A stretch of DNA of 5,159 bases, from assembly GCA_021795135.1 (NCBI GenBank), contig JAJYPT010000128.1, positions 1 to 5,159 of the forward strand. Direction: 5' to 3'. The position numbers and the translations under genes are program-made. Positions 1 to 5,159 of the stretch are shown in pieces; within the stretch, counting starts at the first letter, position 1, and each line of letters starts with the position of its first letter. This DNA is from Actinomycetes bacterium (GTDB lineage: Bacteria > Actinomycetota > Acidimicrobiia > Acidimicrobiales > JAJYPT01). The notes below the pieces were generated by a model that was not told the DNA's origin, ran no database searches, and saw nothing but the letters and a program-made list of their open reading frames with translations.

Positions 1-272
1 CGATCTAAAAGTCAATTCTTGAGAAAAATCCTTTTGAGACAATTGATGTAGAAGGGGTAGGTCAATTGATGAAAATGGCCAGAGATAGAGCAAGATCAGT
101 CAATCCAGATCTCAAACTAGGTATATGTGGAGAACACGGAGGAGATCCTGCTTCTATCAAATTTGCAAACAATGTTGTAGATTATGTTTCTTGTTCTCCT
201 TTTAGAGTACCCCTAGCGCGACTAGCTGCGGCTCAAGCAGCATTAGAGAATAAAGAAGGATTTAATTTGTAA
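1..272 (+). CDS. ppdK: Pyruvate, phosphate dikinase, C-terminal end (partial, apparent frame break near the left edge)
   Basis: This is the last part of the C-terminal TIM-barrel (PEP/pyruvate-binding) domain of PPDK, which interconverts pyruvate + ATP + Pi and PEP + AMP + PPi in the cytoplasm. Seen directly: NPFETID, then GICGEHGGDPAS (codons around 117-155), then YVSCSPFRVPLARLAAAQ. The Cys codon at 192-194 matches the family's catalytic Cys and is intact. The stop is TAA at 270-272, at the normal family end. The ATG/TTG codons near 66-77 are internal, because recognisable PPDK sequence (SILEKNPFETID) continues upstream of them. In that frame a TAA occurs at 6-8. The frame with GAT CTA AA at 2-9 reads into the family-like D-L-K, so the coding frame appears to shift by one base in the AAAA run at 7-10. 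This could be a sequencing error or a real lesion. One residue is also missing between F(162-164) and DYVSC compared with the usual F-C-H-x-V-G-L-D-Y. Family identity is very secure; gene integrity is uncertain. Confidence 0.88.
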
Positions 273-419
273 CAGAGCTTAGTATAACCAGTATACATAC
301 CTACACTTTTTTGAGTTCAGATAAAGAAATACTGTTCATTCTATCGATAGGCCTTCAGGTTGGTTGAGTGTTTTGTACTACAGATGCGCGAAAAAGGTTT
401 CTTGTAAATTTGTTATTAG
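273..419. other. Convergent intergenic gap, no gene
   Basis: These 147 bases separate the 3' ends of the PPDK gene (+) and cobL (-). No ORF or RNA gene is evident. A weak inverted repeat, GTATA (282-286) and TATAC (292-296) with a 5-base loop, is followed by a T run at 307-312. It could act as a poor + strand terminator, but the stem is short and AT-rich and the T run lies 10 bases away. A perfect 10-base palindrome, CTATCGATAG, sits at 341-350 with no T tract. No convincing GC-rich hairpin terminator is visible for either gene. Confidence 0.6.
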
Positions 420-1646
420 TTATTTTCTGGGATTATTCCAGGCTAAGAAAACAGGATCATTTGCTCTAAATCTCATAGAACTTAACTGAATTGGAGTTGT
501 TGTAGCGATTTGTACTTGGATCATTGATCCAAGTAGTTGGTAAGCTTTTAGGGCTGAATCTATGGACGTATAGGTTGCAACTAAAGACCCGCCTTTTTTG
601 AGGTAGCCAAGACTAGATTCAAGTACTTTGATACCTCCACCTCCAATAAAAATACAATCAGGCAATTTTAGGGAAGGAAAAATTTCTGGAGCTTTGGCTT
701 CTAAGATAGTGATTTCTACATTATGTTTTTTTGCATTCCTCCTAATTCTCGATACGTCATCAGAATTTTTTTCTATTGCAAAAATTTCTAAATTGGGTCT
801 TAGCAAGGAACACTCTATTGCTATTGATCCACTTCCTGATCCTATGTCCCACATAACCCCTTCTTTGGGAAGACCAAGTTTAGCTATTGCTATAGCTCTA
901 ATTTCAGACTTGGTTATCATCTGATTTCGAAATTCAAATTGGTTTTGGTCTAGCCCCCAACTCAAGGGCTTTGGATTGTCGAAGTTAGTGTTGATGGATT
1001 GTATGTAGTTAGATTTGTCTTCTTCGTCTTTGTAGGATAAACCTAGAATAATTACTACAGATAGCGGCTCCCAATGCCTGGTTGCTAGTTCATTTAAATC
1101 TATCTGATTTATTTGTTCTTGTTCATATCCAAGATTAGAACAAACAAATATTTGTTGGGGTACTTTACCCAAAGCGATTAATTGCTTGCCAATAGCTTGG
1201 GGAGAATTTTTTGGCGAGGTAAGAATAGCTACTTTTGGAGATCGTATTGCAATTTTGATTGCTTGGTCTAGTGGTCGCCCATGAGCTGAAATTATCACTG
1301 CGTCATCCCATGGTATTGCTAATCGAGCAAAAGCAACAGATATCGAAGAAGGCGACGTAACTGTTTTGATTTCTGTATTAGTAAAATTTAGTTTTAGTTG
1401 TCTTAGGATTCCAAAAAAACCTGGATCCCCAGAAGCAAGTATGCAAACAAGTCCTGTATAAGTTTTTAGTTTTTGGAATGTTTCATCTAAATTTGAGCCG
1501 ATTTCTAATTGATTTTCAAAAGGTCCCCAATCAGCTAGTTGACGTGTGCCTCCTACTACGAGGTCTGCTTGTTGCAGAATTTCTTTTGCCTGTTCATCAA
1601 GGCCTTGTTTACCAAGTACTCCTATAACCCAGATTACTTTAGGCAC
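420..1646 (-). CDS. cobL: Precorrin-6Y C5,15-methyltransferase (decarboxylating), CbiE-CbiT fusion
   Basis: This cytoplasmic enzyme uses SAM to methylate C5 and C15 of the corrin ring and decarboxylates the C12 acetate; in the early-cobalt route the substrate is the cobalt-precorrin-7/8 series. Of 408 residues, about 1-205 form the CbiE tetrapyrrole-methylase domain: VIGVLGKQGL near 7-16, VVGGTRQL 30-37, SGDPGFFG 72-79, TSPSSISVAFARL 97-109. A variable linker (about 203-228) follows. The CbiT class I SAM-methyltransferase domain then runs from about 229 to 408: ITKSEIRA 244-251, the SAM-binding WDIGSGSGSIAIE 266-278, FIGGGG 333-338, and NDPVFLAW near the end. The length is usual for fused CobL. 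The start is GTG at 1646: in its frame TGA TTA CAA lies immediately upstream, so it is the first possible start. It overlaps the last 8 bases of cbiD and has no strong Shine-Dalgarno sequence, so coupling to cbiD translation is likely. It is the last gene of the operon. Confidence 0.95.
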   Translation of the reverse strand: MPKVIWVIGVLGKQGLDEQAKEILQQADLVVGGTRQLADWGPFENQLEIGSNLDETFQKLKTYTGLVCILASGDPGFFGILRQLKLNFTNTEIKTVTSPSSISVAFARLAIPWDDAVIISAHGRPLDQAIKIAIRSPKVAILTSPKNSPQAIGKQLIALGKVPQQIFVCSNLGYEQEQINQIDLNELATRHWEPLSVVIILGLSYKDEEDKSNYIQSINTNFDNPKPLSWGLDQNQFEFRNQMITKSEIRAIAIAKLGLPKEGVMWDIGSGSGSIAIECSLLRPNLEIFAIEKNSDDVSRIRRNAKKHNVEITILEAKAPEIFPSLKLPDCIFIGGGGIKVLESSLGYLKKGGSLVATYTSIDSALKAYQLLGSMIQVQIATTTPIQLSSMRFRANDPVFLAWNNPRK

Positions 1647-2739
1647 TTGTAATCACTTTTTCACCTTCAAAGTCAACCATAAAAACCTCAACGATTAATT
1701 TTTGAGAAGTAAATGTTTCACAAGATTGTTTTGCTAAAACACAAAGTTGTTGTAGGGGGGCGATGAAATCATTTTCTAGGCAAACTTCATAAAAATATCT
1801 AGCAGTATCGGTTTGGGTAGCTGCTTTTATTATCGACTTAGGGGCATTGGTGACTCTAGCAACGTCAGCCATTAGATTTCCATCAACTTTAGAACGCTTA
1901 TAATGGGTCATCATTATTCCTGCTGCTAGTTTTGTTATCTTGCCTGCCATGCCCACGAATATGGCTTTTTCAAAACCAGTACCTGATGCTTTGCGTAAAG
2001 CAACTCCGGTAAAATCTCCCACTTCTATAAAACATATTTGTGCTAGATCAGGAAAAATTTTCATAGCAACCGATTCTGAACGTGCACCAGTTGATAATAC
2101 AATGTTATGTTGTCCTTGGGCTGCTGCTACTTGTATTTGTTGAACTATGGAAGCTCTATAAGAAGCAGTAGAAAAAGGCCTTACTATTCCAGTAGTGCCA
2201 AGTATGGATATTCCTCCAACTATTCCCAATCTAGCATTAGTGGTTTTTTCAGCCATTTGTTCTCCACCAGGAACTGAAAAGATAACTTCTAGTTTTTTAG
2301 AAGTTACTTCTTGGAGTGAAGATAGGATCATATTTCTTGGTACTTGAGTTATTGCAGGCTGTCCTATTTCTATTCCTAGACCATCTAAGGTCACTGTTCC
2401 AATCCCTGGTCCTGCTGTCAGTATGGTATCGGATGTATCTGAGTACTTTACCTCAGCAGTCATTCGAGCCCCATCTGTGCAGTCTGGATCATCTCCTGCA
2501 TCTTTTACCACTACAGCTTTGTTGTTGGCTTGGGGCTCCACTTCAAATTTTACATATTTCCCATTAGGCAAAGCCACCTCAACTTCGTTTGGAACTTTGC
2601 CCTCTGTCAGTCCTATAGCAGCAGCTTTAGCAGCAGCTGCAGCACAAGTTCCAGTTGTCCAACCTTTGCGTAGTCCTTTTGTAACTTGGGTTATTTCAGG
2701 GCTAAGTTCTGGTTCATAGGGAGGTTTTGGCGATTCCAT
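1639..2739 (-). CDS. cbiD: Cobalt-precorrin-5B (C1)-methyltransferase
   Basis: CbiD methylates C1 at the cobalt-precorrin-5B stage, giving cobalt-precorrin-6A; it marks the early-cobalt ('anaerobic') cobalamin route. The 366-residue length is typical. Visible signatures: LRKGWTTGTCAAAAAKAA 23-40, VKDAGDDPDCTDGA 78-91, GPGIGTVTLDGLG 110-122, NARLGIVGGISILGTTGIV 168-186, GDFTG 241-245, GMAGKITKLAAG 263-274 and RSKVD 282-286. The GMAGK..KLAAG and GDFTG forms resemble actinobacterial CbiD proteins as I remember them. One oddity is Asp89 in DPDCTDGA, where the family usually has His (DPDVTHGA, or DVDATHG in Salmonella). The ATG start lies 6 bases after the cobM stop. There are about 22 residues before the first conserved block, and the only upstream signal is a weak GATGG, so the start is plausible but not decisive. 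The gene ends with an 8-base overlap into cobL. Confidence 0.95.
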   Translation of the reverse strand: MESPKPPYEPELSPEITQVTKGLRKGWTTGTCAAAAAKAAAIGLTEGKVPNEVEVALPNGKYVKFEVEPQANNKAVVVKDAGDDPDCTDGARMTAEVKYSDTSDTILTAGPGIGTVTLDGLGIEIGQPAITQVPRNMILSSLQEVTSKKLEVIFSVPGGEQMAEKTTNARLGIVGGISILGTTGIVRPFSTASYRASIVQQIQVAAAQGQHNIVLSTGARSESVAMKIFPDLAQICFIEVGDFTGVALRKASGTGFEKAIFVGMAGKITKLAAGIMMTHYKRSKVDGNLMADVARVTNAPKSIIKAATQTDTARYFYEVCLENDFIAPLQQLCVLAKQSCETFTSQKLIVEVFMVDFEGEKVITSA

Positions 2740-2745
2740 TGGCCA

Positions 2746-3543
2746 TCATTCTTTTTTGCTAGGTCTACTTTTTGTGGATCCAACTAAAGATTTTTTTCTA
2801 AATCCATGTGCAAAAGTTGGAGAATATAAGTTGCTTCGCTTTCCTGTTTCTTTTAAAGCAGGACCTACTAGGACAATTACAGTTGTTTTTATTTTAGTTT
2901 TGATAATATCTTTTGCCAATTGTCCAACTGTTGTCCATATAATTTGTTCATCAGGCCAACTTATTCTGATTCCAATTACGGCTGGAGTTTGTTCATTGTA
3001 GTTACTAGATATATCTAATAATTGTTCTTGGAGTAGTTTTGGTTTTGAGGCTGATAAAAATATTGCCATAGTAGTTCCATGAGAGGAGAATTTTGTAATG
3101 GATTCTTTTTTTGGCATAGAAGAAGAAGTACGGCTAGCTAAACGAGTTGAGATAATGCTTTGAGAAACACCTGGAATGGTAAGTTCACGTCCAATTGCTG
3201 CAGCAGTTGCAGATAAAGAAGTTACTCCAGGTACAACTTCAAAAGTTCGGTTATTTTCGAGACACCAATTTATTTGTTCTTGAATAGCTCCATAGATAGA
3301 AGGATCTCCTGAATGCAATCTGACAATATTAGAGTGAGGATTTTTTTCATATATTGAAATAACATCTTCTAAGGTCATGCCTGCTGAATCATAAATTACA
3401 GGATTAGATTGACAATGATCTAGTAATGATTTTGGAACTAAAGAAGAAGCCCAAATTACAATATCGGCTCTTGCAATCCGGTTTTGCCCCCTAATTGTAA
3501 TAAGGTCAGCTGCTCCTGGACCGGCTCCAACAAAAGAAATCAT
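2746..3543 (-). CDS. cobM/cbiF: Precorrin-4 / cobalt-precorrin-4 C11-methyltransferase
   Basis: This SAM-dependent class III (tetrapyrrole methylase) enzyme adds the C11 methyl group to (cobalt-)precorrin-4. Domain landmarks along 265 residues: the N-terminal FVGAGPGAADLITIRG at 4-19, RLHSGDPSIYGA at 75-86 (the GDP loop of the SAM site), VVPGVTSLSATAAAIGREL at 103-121, SQSIISTR at 127-134, HGTTMAIFLSA at 155-165, and the C-terminal YSPTFAHGFRK at 240-250. The ascending order of these blocks and the GREL/SQ..I.TR pair are characteristic of CobM/CbiF rather than CobJ/CbiH. A lysine- and serine-rich tail of about 15 residues (251-265) follows the conserved end; it may be lineage-specific and has no evident function. 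The start ATG at 3543-3541 overlaps the cobI TGA (ATGA), with an AAAGG ribosome binding site 6 bases upstream. Confidence 0.95.
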   Translation of the reverse strand: MISFVGAGPGAADLITIRGQNRIARADIVIWASSLVPKSLLDHCQSNPVIYDSAGMTLEDVISIYEKNPHSNIVRLHSGDPSIYGAIQEQINWCLENNRTFEVVPGVTSLSATAAAIGRELTIPGVSQSIISTRLASRTSSSMPKKESITKFSSHGTTMAIFLSASKPKLLQEQLLDISSNYNEQTPAVIGIRISWPDEQIIWTTVGQLAKDIIKTKIKTTVIVLVGPALKETGKRSNLYSPTFAHGFRKKSLVGSTKSRPSKKE

Positions 3544-4277
3544 AGATTGCCTTTATGTGTAGAAACTTTAGAGGGAACAATAATAGTAGACAAATAGCTC
3601 ACGTCATTTTTGGGATAGTCTTTTAACTTCGAAATATGTTCTTCGACCATTCCCAATAACTCTCCTAATAGTGCGTCTTCGTAACGATTATATTTTTTTA
3701 ATAATTGAACTATTTTAGAAAAATTTTTACCAGCTTTATAAATGACAACTGTATTTTCAACCTGGCTTAAATGAAGTTGTATCTCTTGTATGTTAGTCAA
3801 TCCACTAATTAGAGAAAGGCTTTGGTTGTCTTGAGTTAAAATTGTTTGGCTCAAAGATGACAGAGATTGAAAAGCAGTTATTCCTGGAATAGTTTTGATA
3901 CTGATTTGTGGTTTCATGCTTTGGATTACTTTAGCTAATGTAGAAAAAGTGCTGTATATATTAGGGTCTCCTAATGTGATAAATCCAACACTTTCTTTAT
4001 CCAAAATAGGGGCAATAAACTCAGCCGCTTGGAGATAGGAATTATGGATATTTTTATCTTTACTCATTGGAAAGACTACTCGATTGATTTTTATATCAGG
4101 AACCACTTGAGTAACTATAGTTTCTGCTCTTCCTGCTTGATTGATATCTAGGGTTGGTCCCAATATTGTGCTTAGGTTTTTGAGAAGTTTTAGAGCTCCT
4201 ATAGTTATCAAATCCGGATCTCCAGGACCTATTCCTATTCCATATAGGCAATTTGATTGTTGTATTTGTTGGTCCAA
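3540..4277 (-). CDS. cobI/cbiL: Precorrin-2 / cobalt-precorrin-2 C20-methyltransferase
   Basis: This SAM-dependent tetrapyrrole methylase adds the C20 methyl group to (cobalt-)precorrin-2, the first committed step towards the corrin ring. The 245-residue length suits a stand-alone CobI/CbiL. Visible motifs: LYGIGIGPGDPDLITIGALK at 11-30, the CobI-typical VVFPMSKD at 67-74, GFITLGDPNIYSTF at 98-111, IPGITAFQ at 130-137, VVIYKAGKN at 177-185 and the C-terminal YLSTIIV at 228-234. GDPxxYSTF and FPM separate it from CobM and CobJ. The C-terminal third is the least conserved part. The start is TTG at 4277-4275: in its frame TAG GAC TCA directly precedes it, and no ATG, GTG or other TTG lies before the conserved LYGIGIGPG. 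The gene begins 12 bases after the cobB stop and overlaps cobM by four bases. It is not fused to CobJ, unlike the CobIJ fusions of some actinobacteria. Confidence 0.93.
   Translation of the reverse strand: MDQQIQQSNCLYGIGIGPGDPDLITIGALKLLKNLSTILGPTLDINQAGRAETIVTQVVPDIKINRVVFPMSKDKNIHNSYLQAAEFIAPILDKESVGFITLGDPNIYSTFSTLAKVIQSMKPQISIKTIPGITAFQSLSSLSQTILTQDNQSLSLISGLTNIQEIQLHLSQVENTVVIYKAGKNFSKIVQLLKKYNRYEDALLGELLGMVEEHISKLKDYPKNDVSYLSTIIVPSKVSTHKGNL
3550..3554 (-). promoter_or_regulatory. Ribosome binding site of cobM inside cobI
   Basis: On the - strand this reads AAAGG followed by a 6-base spacer and the ATG at 3543-3541. It lies within the last codons of cobI and supports both the chosen cobM start and coupled translation through the ATGA overlap. 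Confidence 0.55.
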
Positions 4278-4281
4278 TGAG

Positions 4282-4285
4282 TCCT
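4282..4285 (-). promoter_or_regulatory. Ribosome binding site for the TTG start of cobI
   Basis: The 12-base cobB-cobI gap reads AAGTAGGACTCA on the - strand. AGGA sits 4 bases before the TTG start, a short but usable spacing. It supports initiation at TTG, the only start codon available between the in-frame TAG and the first conserved motif. Confidence 0.5.
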
Positions 4286-4289
4286 ACTT

Positions 4290-5159
4290 TTATTTAAGCT
4301 TTCGTTTGTGTTTATTAGAAAAAGCGATTGCTGAAGAAACAAAATTTTGAGCGGGTAAAAAATTAGACCCTAGGTGTATGTGTAAGTAAGAAGCAAACAA
4401 TGAATCAGTTATAAAACCTTCTGTTTTTTGACCATAACGTGTATTTAATACTAGATCAGATCCTGGGGGCTCAAGGTGTGAGTAGTGAAATTCATGACCT
4501 TTTAGTTCTAGTCCAGCTTTTCCTAAAGGACTAAGATGTTTTGTTTGTGCCTTTATGTAGCCTAAAGTAAGTTTTTTTGTCATTGTGGCTTTGGTGTCTA
4601 TTACTCCACATAAAGATACATCATCTAAAGAATTAGCAAGCCAAAGCATTCCGCCACATTCTGCCCAAGTAGGAAGACCTTGTGCTAGCTTTTCTTTTGT
4701 ATGGGCTAATAAAGCTTTGTTGTTGCTCAACTGTTTTCCAAATACTTCTGGAAAACCACCTCCTATGTATAATGCATCTATATCTGGAGGCAATCGTTCA
4801 TCATTTAAAGGGTTAAAAGTTATAATTTGTGCCCCAGCTGCTTGGAGCGCATCAAGATTGTCTTGGTAGACAAAACTAAAGGCAACTCCAGAAGCCACAC
4901 CTATTTTAACATCTCCTATCTTAGGGGGAAGCAATGGTAGTTGTGCTAACTGAAGCGGGGCTTTTTTGGCTGCTTGCAATAAGTCTTTTAGGTTTATGCT
5001 TTGACTTATTTTCTTAGCTAGATTTTTAATGGATCTTTTTACTTTTTCTTTTTGTTCTAGGGCAGGTATTAGACCTAGATGTCTATCTCTCCAAATGAGT
5101 TGATCATCTTTTTCTAAAAATCCAAATATTTTTACCCCCAAAGACAGAATTGCTTCTTT
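4290..5159 (-). CDS. cobB/cbiA: Cobyrinate a,c-diamide synthase, C-terminal part (N-terminus beyond the right edge)
   Basis: The enzyme uses ATP and glutamine to amidate the a and c acetate side chains of cobyrinate (CbiA) or hydrogenobyrinate (CobB); with CbiD in the same operon, cobyrinate is the likelier substrate. The frame is open to the right edge (KEAILSLG precedes VKIFGF), so the TTG at 5141 is internal. About 289 residues of an expected 450 or so are visible. Numbering from the edge: the end of the ATPase half, FGFLEKDD and RHLGLIPALEQ, lies at about 11-36. A linker follows to about 80. The CobB/CobQ-type glutamine amidotransferase domain starts at KIGVASGVAFSFVY (about 85-98), then YIGGGFPEVF (131-140), AECGGMLWL with the nucleophile Cys168 (codon 4658-4656), KGHEFHYS (220-227), and SYLHIHLGSN with the catalytic-position His (257-266). 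The amidotransferase half is intact. The P-loop and Mg sites of the N-terminal half are off the window. The TAA at 4292-4290 is 12 bases before cobI. Confidence 0.93.
   Translation of the reverse strand, partial: KEAILSLGVKIFGFLEKDDQLIWRDRHLGLIPALEQKEKVKRSIKNLAKKISQSINLKDLLQAAKKAPLQLAQLPLLPPKIGDVKIGVASGVAFSFVYQDNLDALQAAGAQIITFNPLNDERLPPDIDALYIGGGFPEVFGKQLSNNKALLAHTKEKLAQGLPTWAECGGMLWLANSLDDVSLCGVIDTKATMTKKLTLGYIKAQTKHLSPLGKAGLELKGHEFHYSHLEPPGSDLVLNTRYGQKTEGFITDSLFASYLHIHLGSNFLPAQNFVSSAIAFSNKHKRKLK

Noticed and set aside
66..77. TTG/ATG codons as the start of a small 68-residue gene
   Set aside because: PPDK-specific sequence (NPFETID) continues in the same frame upstream, so these are internal codons of a truncated view of PPDK.
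273..419. Possible cobalamin riboswitch or tRNA in the intergenic gap
   Set aside because: No B12-box-like sequence or cloverleaf arms could be traced on either strand, and the gap sits at the 3' end of the operon rather than its head.
628..924. Open + strand frame of 98 codons inside cobL
   Set aside because: It lies opposite the CbiT half of cobL, which has a full set of conserved motifs. Its translation shows no recognisable family and no ribosome binding site was evident.
2316..2719. Two overlapping + strand open frames opposite cbiD
   Set aside because: Both are antisense to the conserved N-terminal part of CbiD. Their composition (Leu/Ser/Ala-rich) is what the complement of that gene gives.
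2746..3543. Assignment of this methyltransferase as CobJ/CbiH (C17)
   Set aside because: GRELTIP, SQSIISTR, HGTTMAIFLSA and the terminal AHGFRK fit CobM/CbiF. CobJ has different blocks and cannot be recognised anywhere in the window.
4585..4869. 94-codon + strand open frame opposite cobB
   Set aside because: It is antisense to the glutamine amidotransferase domain, including the nucleophile Cys region; coding on the - strand explains it.
5139..5141. TTG as the start of the cobB/cbiA gene
   Set aside because: The frame continues to the window edge and the protein would lack its whole ATPase half, so this is an internal Leu codon.

Overview
The window holds the 3' end of a pyruvate phosphate dikinase gene on the + strand (left edge). 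It is followed by five tightly packed corrin-ring biosynthesis genes on the - strand, which fill everything from 420 to the right edge. Base composition is clearly AT-rich (high-30s percent GC by eye), and TTG and GTG starts are used alongside ATG, so this is a low-GC bacterium. Two features resemble actinobacterial proteins: the CbiD (WTTGTC near the N-terminus, then GDFTG and GMAGK..KLAAG) and the fused CbiE-CbiT (CobL) protein. A low-GC, possibly marine, actinobacterium-like organism is my tentative reading; a Chloroflexi-type lineage is not excluded. This placement is inference only.

Layout: 1-272 (+) PPDK C-terminus, with an apparent frame break within the first 20 bases; 273-419 a convergent intergenic gap; then, in transcription order from right to left, cobB/cbiA (5159-4290, N-terminus off the window), cobI/cbiL (4277-3540), cobM/cbiF (3543-2746), cbiD (2739-1639) and cobL = cbiE+cbiT (1646-420). 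Junctions are a 12-base gap, a 4-base ATGA overlap, a 6-base gap and an 8-base overlap. This is one translationally coupled operon whose promoter lies beyond the right edge.

Together the genes cover these steps: C20 methylation of precorrin-2 (CobI), C11 methylation of precorrin-4 (CobM), C1 methylation at the precorrin-5B stage (CbiD), C5/C15 methylation with C12 acetate decarboxylation (CobL), and amidation of the a and c side chains (CobB/CbiA). The presence of CbiD points to the early-cobalt ('anaerobic') route. The C17 methyltransferase (cobJ/cbiH), cbiG, the reductase (cobK/cbiJ), the mutase (cobH/cbiC) and all later amidation and adenosylation genes are not in the window. Because the operon ends at 420 against a convergent gene, they must lie to the right of 5159 or elsewhere.

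I see no RNA genes, mobile elements, CRISPR arrays or riboswitch. The window is essentially a conventional cobalamin locus. The points worth checking are the PPDK frame break, a residue missing just before the PPDK catalytic Cys, and an Asp replacing a usually conserved His in CbiD.
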